From NCBI GenBank assembly GCA_947095535.1, contig OX352774.1, positions 78,616,416 to 78,680,415 of the forward strand: a stretch of DNA of 64,000 nucleotides, written 5' to 3'. The translations under genes were made by a program, and so were the position numbers. Numbering within the stretch: position 1 is the stretch's first letter; the number at the start of each line of letters is the position of its first letter. The notes beneath the pieces are model-generated. The model was not told where the DNA came from, made no database searches, and saw only the letters and a program-made list of their open reading frames with translations. Source of the stretch: Poecilobothrus nobilitatus. Taxonomy: Eukaryota > Arthropoda > Insecta > Diptera > Dolichopodidae. Positions 25,608-37,975 of this stretch are shown piece after piece.

Positions 25608-25988
25608 TTCGGAAGCTTCTTAAATCCAAACCCATGATTCAAATCCCCTCGAATTTCAGAGACATAATGAAAACATGACAGAACATCCTTGAACCAAATT
25701 CAAAGGTTCTTGGTTTTGGAGATATACTCGGAACCCATGGTCCGATTTTTCCTAGTTGCAATCCACGTCTTTCTTTCGTAATCAGTAACATACTATATAA
25801 ATTTAATCAAAATAGCTTTATTAGATTTTGAGTTATCATGCGAGCAGACGGGACGTCGTTAAATCGACTCAGGAGGTGACACTGGTTAAGAATGTATATA
25901 TGCATGTCCATATCTAACTTGCTTGCTTTTGGTGGTTATAAATACCATACTAAAGTTAATATACCCTATAATTTACATGTAGGGTATT
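25608..25988 (-). mobile_element. HINE-D, 5' part (truncated copy)
   Basis: Read on the minus strand it begins with an imperfect TATACCCTA-type inverted repeat (25960-25968 and 25980-25988). Blocks common to the full HINE-D at 59356-61853 follow: the TTTGGTGGTTA complement, AAATCGACTC with GTGAC, and the ACGTC remnant of the GTCC tract. About one and a half copies of the internal unit come last (GGTTTTGGAGATA... TTCGGAAGCTTC). The 3' hairpin end is missing. Confidence 0.7.
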
Positions 25989-27059
25989 ACCTATAATTAT
26001 AATTTAGTAGTTTTCAGCCACACAATACGTATTATGACATTCCGCTAAGTTTTGAATACCAGTACATATTTGGTGGATACGATTTTTCTATTACAAAATC
26101 TCCATTAACATGTTTTTTGTTTTCTTTTGGAATTAAGAAATTTTGCATCCTATACGAATTTTTTGTAATTTAGTGTTACGGTAAAATATTATATACTTAC
26201 ACACCAGCTATAGGTCCCCTAGTATTATTTATAATAAGCAACAAAAAATCATTTAGGTACAAACACTTTATTTTGCTAAGCAGTTCAAGTTCACTGTCCA
26301 AATAAAATTACATTATTTTAATTTTATTTAAAGATTTTTTCAATTGATATCGTCTAATATCAAGTACATTCTTACAAACTTTAACTTGAAATTAAATTTT
26401 CCAAATTAAAATCTTAGAATTATTTAGAATCTGAAAAATATCTCATCTTAATTCTGTCGAAAAAATTAAATTGCAATGATTAACGTAAAAATTTGTTACT
26501 CAAAGCATTCTACTTCCTATTAGTTCTAAGTTCTAACCAAATTGTATATGAACTATTTTTATCAATTGTATTTAGTGACATGCTATCATCATCACTGAAC
26601 TGTGTAAATATTCTACAAACAAAAATTTTAATTTAAAAAATAAAAAAATAGAAAAACGATAAAAAAAAAAAAAGCAAATAAAAAATCAATAAAATACCGC
26701 TAAGTGAATCTAACATTCTATCCATTAACTTTAGCTTTTATCAAAATAAACACAAGTCTTTCATTTTATTTGAAAAGTCAGTCATTCAAAAATCTCAAAC
26801 AATACACAAAACACACCCCTATAAAATAAAACGATAGAACATACACATATATCATGAAATAATAGCAGCACAGATGACATAAAAAATGAGGAATCAAATG
26901 AAAAGTCAATCTAAATTTTTGAAAGGAAATCAAAAAGATATGATAAGGAAAAATACCGCCAAAGAGAACAAAAAAAAAAAAAAAACAGAAAATACTAATA
27001 ACGTTATTTAAATATTAGTATATAGTTGATTGGAAATTGTTATTTATATAGATGCATAC
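25989..27059. other. A+T-rich non-coding sequence
   Basis: Nothing recognisable beyond simple A-rich sequence (for example 26630-26690 and 26966-26985). Confidence 0.4.
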
Positions 27060-27210
27060 ATTACATTATATAGATATTCTACGGACGTTGTGAGAACTGT
27101 TAAGATGTGGAACATGCTTCCATCTAATGTGTTCCCCTCTGTCAATAACGTTCCGTACTACAATTTACAAAAATTTCTCACACTCTATAATAAAAATTAT
27201 ATTAATTAAA
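27060..27210 (+). pseudogene. C-terminal fragment of a jockey-type reverse transcriptase
   Basis: Plus-strand codons give TDVVRTVKMWNMLPSNVFPS, continuing VNNVPYYNLQKFLTLYNKN and a stop at about 27208. This is the terminal motif of jockey-like LINE polyproteins (family pattern RTSRLWNSLPAHVFP.. then NLQKFK..). The LINE relic at 52910-53804 has the corresponding RTSRLWN and PAHVFPKVGNLFVYDISKFK. Only this end survives. A tandem duplication lies directly downstream (27242-27306). Confidence 0.6.
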
Positions 27211-27241
27211 TATTAAAAATTATACATAGATTTTATGATAC

Positions 27242-27306
27242 ATAGGTTAGTTACAGAAGGGTACTTTGTTAGAAACGGTACATAGTTAGAGAAGGGTACT
27301 TTGTTA
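27242..27306. repeat. tandem duplication, about 35-40 bp
   Basis: CATAG..TTAG..AGAAGGGTACTTTGTTA occurs twice. The shared 16-base block GAAGGGTACTTTGTTA is at 27256-27271 and 27291-27306. It may be the 3' untranslated end of the LINE fragment just upstream. Confidence 0.6.
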
Positions 27307-30300
27307 ACCATAGTTTAAAAATTACACCATAAGAATGATACCCCTAACTACATACATCAATAAATGGCTTTGATCATAGCTTTTTTTTGGCTCCTATGAT
27401 TTATCTCTAGTTAAGTTATCGTAAATGGTATCCTCTTTGTCATAAAATCTGCTTGGAAATTCAAGTATTACAATATCCCGTCATATAATTTTATGATAGA
27501 CAAACAAATAGTCAGTACTAATAGACATTAACAATTCCATGGAAATAAACAGAAAATTATTTTGTAATAAAATGAGAACAAAAATTAAAAGCATCAGAAC
27601 TTGTCATTTCAGTAAATAATATTTTACATTTCATATTTTCTTTTTAACATCCCTTTCTTATCTATTTTTTATGTCTTTCCTCCTTTTCCTTTAACTGTCA
27701 TTTAAATATAAAAAAAAAAAAAAAAAACAATATAAAGAAAATAAAAAAGAACGATGTAACCTGTATAATAATATGTAGCTTTTGTATTAATGAACAAAAC
27801 GTAAGAGATGATACCGAAAATTTTTAACATATTAAGCAATGATAGAATGAAATCTTGTCATTTTTTTATACGCACCATCCATGTCATCATGACGTATATA
27901 ATATATAAACCATTAACAGTTTTAAAAGAAAAAAAATTTTTTTTTTTTTTTGAAATAGAAAACATTTTTAAATTTTGTTTTGTGTTTCATTTTTTTTTTT
28001 GTTTTCTCTTTTTTTGAAAATGAGTTTCCATTTTTCATTCTCAACAAAATTATCCTTGCGAACAAACCAAAGAAGACAAAAAAAAAAACATGTTCTATTG
28101 ATTTTTAATAGAAAATGGTCATGTTCATGGCAACTGTAAATTATAATTCCTTTTCATCGAATAGTTACAAAACTGTTATTATTGAACTACTTTTCTTTTT
28201 TCTTCTCTTGGCTAGTTCTGACTTCTGTTGTATACTATCTTCTAGATATTTTTAATATCCCAAGTGTAATGCATTTTATTAAAAGGATTTTTAAAATTAA
28301 ATGTCGTTATTATAGAGCAGGAAGAATTCATTTTTCAAATTCATTTTTTTTTTTTTTTGTGTCGCATTGTGACATTTGTTTTTACATATAAAATACACAG
28401 AAGAGTATTAAGAGCATGAAAGAGGTTGATACTATTTTTTTTTTATTTCTCAGTTTAAAGGCAAATTTTAGTACATATTTTTGAAATAATAATAAAAAAT
28501 ATTAAAAGAACATTTCAATTTTAAATTAGTTATAATCCTTTTATAATACCAAATCATCAAAAGTACGTAAAATAAGGGATAGAGTATTAACCATACTGTT
28601 AATTAAATCTTGTAAACATCTTTTTATTGTATTAGATTGAAATCTCAACTTTTTTATTAAGAAATCTGATAAATGTCTCTCTATCGAACTAAAAGCGTAG
28701 TAAAAATTGCCGGATTTTTAAACTAAAAGACATTTGAATGAACTCACATCTTGAGGAAAGAATGGTTTAGTATTTTACCGCTATCAGATTTCACACTCTT
28801 AACTCCCTACCATATTTCAGTGAATTTTTTAAGTAATAATGTACCTATAAAGAACAAAATTGAATCTTTTCAAGTAAAATAACAATTATTATATAATATT
28901 TTAGACCTATAATATAATTTTATTAAATTTTGGTGATTAAAAACGATTGAATCAAAATAATTAATGCTCATGAGTATAAGTCATAGCATAAAGTCGTAGC
29001 CGTAAGTTGAATTGAATAACAACAAATAACAAATTGAATTCGGTACCGAAATAAAAATTTGTTTGAAACTAAATAAAAATGTAAACTATTTTAATACTAT
29101 TTATAAGAATATTGAAACTAGAGATAACTTAAAAATTTGTCAAATAAAATACAATATCGGATTAATAAAATTGTAAAGATCTACACATGAATCTCCATAA
29201 CAAGTACCCTACTACATATTAATCAAGCCTTTTACCATTTTTAAAATACTATTAATTTTAAAGACGTATTCCATTCATAAAGAAGGTATCCCTTGCAACC
29301 GATTTGAAAATTATAGTTTTACGGGGGATCATAACCTTGAATAAGCATCTTATGTTTAATGTAAAGGACGATATAACGTGTAAGTTTTGATCATATTGTG
29401 TCATGCTATTTCATTTCACGTTAGCAAATAATTCACAGTTTAACAGTTTAATTCACAGTTTAAAACAGTTTTATATTTTTTTAATTATTTTCGAATCAAT
29501 TGTAACTGAAACTATTCTCCGCTAACACAAAATATACAGTTTAATAGACTACAACAAAAAAAAAATTGTAACATCGCTTTTTTGATGGCAGCTATCTATG
29601 CATATATTTTAACCCAATACATTCCTGTGAAAAAAGAAATGAATCTATCTATACATGATATTATACAAATATACATATAAAACCGTTTTAATGGTAACAT
29701 TAATTTTTATACTCTTGAGAGGGCACTCAATATTTTTAAGGATATGCCATTAGGGAATGTGACATTCAAAAGAAGATATGGTAGAGTCAATTTGATTTAT
29801 TTTATAATTGAATAAAATTTTTATATATTTTCTTGCACTCGTGGTTCAGTTAAGAGTTAAAATAAGGGAACCAATATTATTATATATATTTTTTTTTTAT
29901 TCTGTTTTGGTCAATTGGTGTACATTTATTGTAAATGCATATTTAAATGGAAATGATTTATTAAAAAACGCATTTCATATAATGTACAATAATTGTATTT
30001 ATATTCCTTTTAATGTATAAATGCTTCAGGATTAAAATAATCTTAAAGATACTTTAAAGGGATAAGATTGTATTGTTTTGACAGATGTTTTTTAATGTAA
30101 TTTAGATGATGTGGTATAAGTTGGGTAATTTATTGTGCTTTTAAGTCATTTTAATAATAATATACATGTTAGTATTTTGTATAACAAAAATAAAAGATTT
30201 TTAAATTTGCTCTTGGGAATTAAATTTTACACATTTGTAAATTATCATTTTTATTTCAAATAAATTATAAATTAAAAAATAAATATTAAACACTTTGAGG

Positions 30301-33300
30301 GTGCAAAATATATATTTAGAATTGCTTTTTATTTTTAGCTTGTAGCTTAAAATTTAATTTAATTGAGTATCTTAGTGGTGCAATCTTTTCTATGCATCAT
30401 TTTTTTTTACCTATTAGCCAAAACAAATATTAAGCGATATAACAATTAATTTTATTATTTAAATAGTATTTGCACAGAAGATGTAAATAGTATCGTATAT
30501 CCTAGAAAGTGCTGAAGTATAGCAAAATATTACTGAAACTATAAACAAAGTCGTTACAATTACTTAACTCAAAAGATTCTTATTTAAGTTCTTCATGGAT
30601 GGAAAGAAAATCCTAAAATGTTGCTATGGATCTTCATTATCCCTATACAGATTACAAGAACTTCAAACCTAATCTAAAGTATACAACCGACATCATAAGA
30701 GGAATAATTTGGTTCATTTGACTCATAACGTAGTGGTTAAATCACCATAGTTCTTCAATTAGAGGATCTCGTATGTATATCATACTACAGTAGCGATACT
30801 TTTGATTACTTCATCATGTAAGGTGCTGTCTACTACTGTATTTTGAAATAGTATTGCCTCTATAGCAAGTAGTAATAATTAATAATAATTAATACTAATA
30901 CTAATACTAGTAATAATAGCTGCTACAGTGACAGTGAAGCTGTCTTCAATTATTATTACCTCACGTAGGAAGATCTTATTTAAGTAGTAGTAATGTAATT
31001 GTTGATTATTTCGTCACTAATATCAAAATAATTATAATAATAGGCGGTTCCATTATTCCCACTTGTTGTATTGAATCCTACTCTCCAATTCTCAAGTTTC
31101 ACAAGTCAAAGTCTACAGGACGTAATGGGTTTACTCAGTCAAAACCGGATACCACGAAGAGGTGCTATTGGTGTATATTCCCATCTTCCTTAGGAAAAAA
31201 AGAAATATGGTTCAGTGATGTGTTATAAATAGTTAAGACCCTAAACAATTAGTTCGAGGGCTTCAAGGAATGGCTGCTTGAATAAGGATTAGAATATATT
31301 AATTTTTAAACTTTCCAAAAGAGTCTATAGATACATGTTATATCAATTATTTTTAAATCAAATTTGTTATTATAAAAAAAATTTAAATATGATAGGTCAT
31401 GGTCATTATTCTGAACATGTACTACAAATTAAATATAATTATACGCAAAAAGTTTTACCTTTAAGAACAAAAAATCAAATAACATGGATTCCTGATTCAA
31501 ATTAATATAGAAAAAATATTTAAAAAAAAATTATGTACCTAAGCAATATGAATATTTTTCTGCCATTAATAATTCAAAAGATTGCATATTAAATTGTAAT
31601 ATTTATTTAGATTTTTAATAATAAGAAACCCCATGACATAAATCTCTTCAATGTATTTTCCATATTATATTATATTTTATACAATTTTAATAATAATTTG
31701 ATTTTATATTTTTTTCATTCTTTCCTCTAAACTTTTTCTAATCTTTAGAATAAACTCTAAACCATTTCCAATTTATACATAATAATTTAAATTTTTTGTT
31801 TTTTTTCCTTTTTTTTTTATCATAATAAGTATGACATACTTCCTTTATATTTACTACCTTTTCAAAAAACGAAAAAAAAAAATATTTTAATTTTCTAACT
31901 TACTGCTACTTTTTTTCATCAAATACTCTTCAAATTTTATAATCTTTATAAATAATATTCATAAATACATGATGGATACCTTTTAGAGGGTTACTATATG
32001 AATTTGTTTTTTGTTTATTCATCTCTTTCATACATATATATAATTAAAATCGACCACCTGCTACCCATAATTTTTCACTTACAGATTAAATTCATAAATT
32101 CATAAAAAAAAGAAAAAAAACAAAAAAAAAAGAAGAAAATTGGTATAAAAAAAAATAGAAAAGGAAAGAAAATAAACCCTTATGCTATCTAATATCATAT
32201 ATATTCATTCTCTCTCAATTGAACATAAAAAAATTTGTTTGTATCGTTTTTTTTTTTTGTTTTTCTTTTCCTTTTTCATTCATACATCACATATCCATAA
32301 AATGTTGAAAGATTTTTGAAAAGTTTATGATTTCCTTATTCTCTACTTGTAGTTTTTTTATTTCTTTTTTTTTTAATTTTATATTAGGTTTTTTCTTTCA
32401 GGAAGTTCATTTAAATATTAAATAATATATCTATCATTGACATTACTAACCTCTAACCAAAACGAAGTCCATAACCTTTGGTGATTTTTTATTACATTTA
32501 TTAAGAAATTTTTATAAAATTCAATTTTATTTTAAAATATACTATCTAATATTTTTCAGACAAACTTAATCGTTCATTAAAACTAAACTTAACCTCAATT
32601 TGATAAATAAATATATTCGGAATTTGAATGTCTCAGTAGGTCACATGATATATCACACATATAATATACCTAATACAGTATTATATCTAGATATTGTAAA
32701 GTTTTAGATAAGCCCTAAATAAACTTAAGTTTTATTTAATTTCCACCTTCCTGAATAGATATAATTTTCAAACTGTTCCAACAACAAGAATTACTTTTGT
32801 ACATTAATATTCTGACAGGATGTACGGAATTCTGAAATTGTTAAAAATTTCACAAGATCTGCTCCGAGATGCTGCAAAATTAAACATTTCATAACACTCT
32901 TACATATCATAACAGATCTTCTCAGCTAAATTTCGTGTTTGTAATTTTTGTTCAATAGGAGGGACCACAAGACAGAAACATGTCTTGATGCTCTGCTTCA
33001 ACTTATAAGACAATGAACATTGCTTTCAATTCCACAAATAATTTTAAAAGCAAATACTGATGGCTTTAGTAAATCTGATCCTATCTATACTAATATTATA
33101 GGATTCATTTTTTTTTTTTTCAAAATCACCACACAAATTACCACAACCAACCACAAATGAATATATGAACAAATTGAAAAAGTTTTATATCATTTGATAT
33201 AAAAACAAAGCCCAAAAAATCTTTACAACATGATATTAAAAAACTCAAAAAAAAAAAAAATAAATAAAATAAAAATCATCTAGAATTCAAAATAAATTTA

Positions 33301-34516
33301 TGGCAGTAAAAAAGTATATAATATGGTATATATATTATTATTTTCTTATGCAAAAATTCAATCCGTTTTAATACAATTCTTCATATCCCTCTAACCAACC
33401 AAAATATTATATGGCTAATGTCAATGTGTAATAAATTTTTGAGCCCTGAAGCAAATATTTACCACAATTTCTGAGTGATATTCTAAGAGGCAGAGGTACA
33501 TATTAAAAATAAAATTGTTTTTATTTTTATTGATATTTTTCGTTTTCCTTGTTTTTTTTTTATATTTTGCTTATTCTTTCATAACTTTTATATTTTTTTT
33601 ACCAATTTGAATGAAAGTCTACTACTCCCTTTACCTCATTCATCATATTCGCATCTGTACTCCATCCAATCTATTTAAATCCAACACAACAACACCCTAT
33701 GATAATTTTTTTAACTTTTTTTTTTTTTTGTATTTTTTTATTACATTTTCAAAATATGCATTTAGAATATATTGAACTCTTGTTGTACTCTGGTTACCCT
33801 GGAGTTCATTATAATATACATTGTACACGACTAGCCTAGAAATTTTATGGTTTTTTTTTTTAAATTTTTCTTAAATAAATACAAGGAGTCCTTAAAATGC
33901 CCTCAGGATATATAAACTAATCAAAATCCAAAAAAAAAAAAAAACACCACTTTCAATGGTTCCTTATAAATTTTATAATATGAAATGTACAGGACTTTAT
34001 GATATTTTATTTTTATTTTTAATTTTTCACCGTGCTGGTGAATTTTATAATTTTTTCTATCTAAAAGCAATCGTTCTTCAGGTAAAATAAAAATAAAAAA
34101 ACAAAATATGGTAAAAAACAAAAAAAAAATATGGTCATAAAATAAAAATTCAAAGTCAAGTCCTTTAAAATAAATATCTACCTATATGTATTTTATATAA
34201 TATCTGTATGTGCATTGTGCACACGACGTTGTTACATACATATTATTGATGCTTATGTAAATGGATTTACAGGAAGAAAATGTAAAACCTTTAACCTAAC
34301 TTTCATTTTAATAAAAATACAAATTAATACATATACAAATAAAGAAATAAAATAACTTCTTTTTCTTTTTTTTTTTTTACAAAAGCAGAAAATAGGGGTA
34401 TGGTGAAGAGGGATGCACAAATAATTGAAAATCAACCACAGACAAAAGAAAATTCTTCAAGTAAAAAAAAAAACAAACAAAATAAAAAGCACACAAAATA
34501 TAAATGTTTTATAAAA
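27307..34516. other. long A+T-rich region without supported genes
   Basis: About 7.2 kb. No gene with domain or splice support. A stretch of higher G+C at about 31035-31200 is open on the plus strand for about 50 codons (NPTLQFSSFTSQSLQDVMG inside it) but is not recognised. TAATAC/TAATAA simple sequence occurs at 30873-30925. Other open frames (27808-28017, 28182-28391, 29808-30020) are Phe/Ile-rich products of T-rich DNA. Confidence 0.4.
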
Positions 34517-35566
34517 CAGGGTGTGTCAATAATTAAGATAATCATTACTGTTTATTGATTTTACGTTTTGCAAAGCCCCAATTCATCGAATGAGTCTTTC
34601 CCACTTGTTTTGATCTTCATTATAATTTTGTAGGAATTATCTGTATTTATAAATACAAACATTCTTTGTTCTTTAAAAAGCATATGTCAAGTTAGTAATT
34701 TAACATTTTTCAAATTTATAATGACTGCTTGTGTGATTTTATATATCATATGGAAAACTTATCGAATATTCATACAACAGTAAATGTTAATGAATAATGA
34801 CTATTATAGTTAAGGGTATTCATAAAGATATTTATTATAAAAATTGGGAAAATCTACTACAATTAAATATACAAGAGCTTGTATCAATTTTCGACAAGCT
34901 TCCCAACTAAATTATAAATCATTTAGAAGAAACTAAACTTTTGCGATTTAAAAAATCTGATTTGTTAAACAAAAAATATAAACTGTTCATTTATTATTAC
35001 ATTAACAATCTTGAATACAAGTTTTTAAATAAGATGCTTTTAACAGATTGATAAGATAAGTAAGTTAAAATAATTTGACAGATTTTGTTGTTTGACGTAA
35101 TTAGAAGTTCGTGTTATATATTTTGTTTTTAAGTTGAAATCTATAGGTAATAAAACTATTCATTTCTACTTTTAACTTCAAAGAGATCCAATATAATTGC
35201 TGATTTTGATTTTTATTTTCGAACATTCTGCGCTTAATTTTCAGAATAAAATTTTATTAACTGTACTTGACAACACAACTCGAATATTCTACTTATTTAA
35301 AATGACACAATACTCTTATAAAATTACATTATACTCTTTACATTGTTAAATTTTTAAGACTATTGCTCTTCTCTTGTATTTCCACATTTCTATTATTTAT
35401 AACAGGTAGTCCATATTCTGTAAACATTTTGATTTTTTCGCCCTTTTAAGTTAATATTTAGATTTTTAGTTTTACAAAAAAATAAAACTATACAAATACT
35501 TTTTTAATTTAATTGTCTTAACTTACAAAAAATTTATTACTACTTAAAATTTATTTACACACCCTG
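34517..35566. mobile_element. Tc1/mariner-like element, decayed, 1,050 bp
   Basis: Terminal inverted repeats: CAGGGTGTGTCAATAA at 34517-34532 and, on the other strand, CAGGGTGTGTAAATAA at 35551-35566 (15 of 16 identical). TA follows the right end; the left flank is AA, so one base of the expected TA duplication has changed. The 1,050-bp length is close to that of many mariner-family elements (about 1.3 kb). Inside, only short coding-like traces remain (for example NEDQNKWERLIR on the minus strand near 34580-34620) and no transposase motif could be assigned, so the superfamily call rests on the ends. Confidence 0.6.
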
Positions 35567-36742
35567 TATTTTGTTTACATTTTGAAAAACCTACAAATAT
35601 TCTTAAGTTTATAATTTTCACCTGGTCGTGTGCCTTCCTTCCTGGTTTGTAAATTATGTTAAATAAAAGTAAAAACAAAAAAAAAAACACAATTTTTATT
35701 TTTGCCTATTATTTTTGTCTCTTTTTTTTTCCTTATACTTTTCTTCTCTCTTTGGAAAATTTATTAAAAAAAAAGATTTTTTTACTCGCGGTTCAATGGA
35801 GTAAACCTTTAGGTCCAACAAGAGAATTTCATAGTTAAAAAAATGAAAAGAAATATATAGAAAAAATATATATTGTACATATAATAAAATTTGTTGACTA
35901 TATAATATGAAAGTTGTGTTAAGTCTACGTTTTTAAGACATTAACCCTTTAAGTTTTCTGCTCTTTTGTTTTAACTTTAAGTATAGGTCACTTTGTAATA
36001 TTTTTGTAAAAAATAAAAGGACGAAAAAATATCCAACAAGTATTTGTCTGTCAATTCAAAAAGAATTTTATAAATTAATAAAATATTTACATGACGTGCA
36101 TTTATGAAATTTATTTTAATTACTTGTATTTTAAAAACAGGGGGGTTTCAAAAAATAGTTGATATCAATTTTGATTTTGTATATTTTTAAGTTCACTTTT
36201 GAAAATTTTTCTTTTTAACGGATAATTTTGATAATTTGATATCTCATTGATTAAAATTAAAATCCATGCTTCTATGAAGAAAATGTATGATATTATTGAA
36301 TAACATATAGCATTTAAACAAAATTACTTTCAACCTAGTATACTATAATACATTATGTTATCAGCCTCCTTTAATTCTTAGCTCTTACCTCTAAATGGTG
36401 TTACACATTGTTACTACATGTGTTCTCTGATTCGTATAATGTACAAAAACCTAAAGAATGGATCAACTTAAAATTAGCTTTCTTTTTCTCTTTTTTATCC
36501 TTATTAGTGATTAACACTGCTGCAGTGATTAACAAAAAAGGTTTACTAAGGTTTTTTTTATGTCTTTTGAAAATATCTCGCACAAGAGAAAGAAACATAT
36601 ATTTTTTTCTTAAACCCTCTTCGAGTTTAGCTGTTTTTTTTTTTTTTTTATGTCTTGTCTATATTGTATCCTGATAGAATCTGCTAAGCAAAATTCATCG
36701 TGGATAAGATTTTTATTACAATTGAGTTATGATTTTAGACAA
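35567..36742. other. A+T-rich non-coding sequence
   Basis: No supported gene. The overlapping open frames at 36401-36598 (-) and 36408-36674 (+) lack recognisable domains and mirror each other in low-complexity DNA. Confidence 0.4.
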
Positions 36743-36799
36743 ATTACATTCTAATTATTAATATTTAAGTATTCTAACATTACATTCTAATTATTAATA
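36743..36799 (+). repeat. direct duplication of 21 bp next to SINE
   Basis: ATTACATTCTAATTATTAAT plus A occurs perfectly at 36743-36763 and 36779-36799, 36 bp apart. It lies immediately upstream of the SINE but is not its target-site duplication. Confidence 0.8.
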
Positions 36800-36810
36800 C
36801 TAAGTGTCAA

Positions 36811-37012
36811 GGGCGCTTCGGTGGCTTAGTGGCTAAGAGCGTATAAAATACGCTGTAAACACCGAGGGAGTATGGTTTCGAATCCCACACACGTCGTAAG
36901 AGTTATCCCTCCTTACAACACTTACAGCTACGCCTGAACAGGAAAAACTATGTAATTTCCTGTCCACATTTATGTAGCAGAGAAATGCATTAAAAAAAAA
37001 AAAAAACAAAAA
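36811..37012 (+). mobile_element. tRNA-derived SINE upstream of the IQCK-like gene
   Basis: Same family as 5113-5310. A box TGGCTTAGTGG at 36822-36832 and B box GGTTTCGAATCCC at 36874-36886 are followed by the CACACGTCGTAAGAG block, the GCATT block and an A-rich tail. The flanks share TGTCAAG (36805-36811 and 37018-37024), a short likely target-site duplication. It ends about 150 bp before the ATG of the gene at 37164, in the same orientation, so it may lie in that gene's promoter or 5' leader. Confidence 0.8.
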
Positions 37013-37163
37013 AAAGCTGTCAAGAACTTTAATAAAAATATTTTTTTCCTCTCAAATTTGAAATATAAACGTATCTATTACTATCAAAAAAATTTTTTTT
37101 TAATATTTTTGAATCGAAAATATTTTTTTATTTTACAAAAAAAAAAGCTTAAACAAAAAAAAG

Positions 37164-37919
37164 ATGTCAAGTGAAGAATCATTTAAAGTAGATTCAAAAA
37201 CTCAATTTGATAATGAATCAATAAAATTTGATCGTTTAAATTTTTGTAAAGTAACTTCAAAAATTTCTTTCGATTCAAATATTTTAAGATCATTGACCAG
37301 TTTTGAAGGAGATTCAAGTATCCGAATTAATGAAATCCAAAAGAAATGCCGAGAAATATTATGTCCTAAACCTAAAACACCCTTAACAATTTGGGAACAA
37401 ATATTGCAAGAAGATGCAGAAATGAAAGAATTGTATGATAAGAATAAAGAAGAAGAAGAAAATGAAATAACATTACCAGCTTCAGAAATTTATTTAAAAG
37501 AGAAAATATTTAATACGTTAATACCAGCCACCGATTACAGTTTATCAATAGCTAAAAGAAAAAAGATGCACAAAGATTATAAACAAGTATTTAATGGTGT
37601 TGATGCTATTTCAGAATTTTTATTAAATATACGTCATGCTTGTGATATAAATGATTGGCAACCTGCTTATTTTTATTTTCAATATAAATGGTATACATAT
37701 GAACGTCCAGTTTATCCATTACATTGGGTTTTAACAAGACCTCAAGCAGCGATTATAATTCAATCATGGTGGCGACGTTATTGGATTAGAAATCAAATAC
37801 CTGAACTTTTAGAATTTTGGAAAATTATTAAAGCTGAAAATTGGAAACCTTCACCATATTCTGAACGTATTGATTTTGAAATTCCAGCAAAAATTCGAGA
37901 TGAATATAAGCTTTTTTAA
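37164..37919 (+). CDS. IQ-motif protein, IQCK-like (single exon)
   Basis: 251 residues, the only confident protein-coding gene here. Residues 106-153 (ASEIYLKEKIFNTLIPATDY, then FNGVDAISEFLLNIR) and the IQ motif at 199-209 (IQSWWRRYWIR, fitting IQxxxRxxxxR) followed by PELLEFW match IQ domain-containing protein K in order. Human IQCK is of similar size (just under 300 residues). IQ motifs bind calmodulin or EF-hand light chains; what IQCK does is poorly known, so no role is claimed. There is an acidic run at 96-101 and neither signal peptide nor membrane segment. The start is supported by an in-frame TGA at 37110-37112 with no ATG between, and by the A-rich context AAAAAG-ATG. No intron is seen. 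A SINE ends 150 bp upstream. Confidence 0.8.
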   Translation: MSSEESFKVDSKTQFDNESIKFDRLNFCKVTSKISFDSNILRSLTSFEGDSSIRINEIQKKCREILCPKPKTPLTIWEQILQEDAEMKELYDKNKEEEENEITLPASEIYLKEKIFNTLIPATDYSLSIAKRKKMHKDYKQVFNGVDAISEFLLNIRHACDINDWQPAYFYFQYKWYTYERPVYPLHWVLTRPQAAIIIQSWWRRYWIRNQIPELLEFWKIIKAENWKPSPYSERIDFEIPAKIRDEYKLF

Positions 37920-37969
37920 GTTTTAAGATTGATATGGTGTAATTAAATATGGTCCTAGATAAATATGTA

Positions 37970-37975
37970 AATAAA
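37970..37975 (+). terminator. polyadenylation signal AATAAA of the IQCK-like gene
   Basis: First canonical AATAAA after the stop codon, 51 bases downstream. In A-rich DNA such hexamers are frequent, so this is positional support only. Confidence 0.45.

Noticed and set aside
30725..30790. Possible A box (TAACGTAGTGG) of another SINE relic.
   Set aside because: No acceptable B box at the right distance.
36401..36674. Mirror-image open frames of 65 and 88 codons upstream of the IQCK-like gene.
   Set aside because: No domain, overlapping on opposite strands, T-run derived hydrophobic ends; neither joins in frame to the gene.
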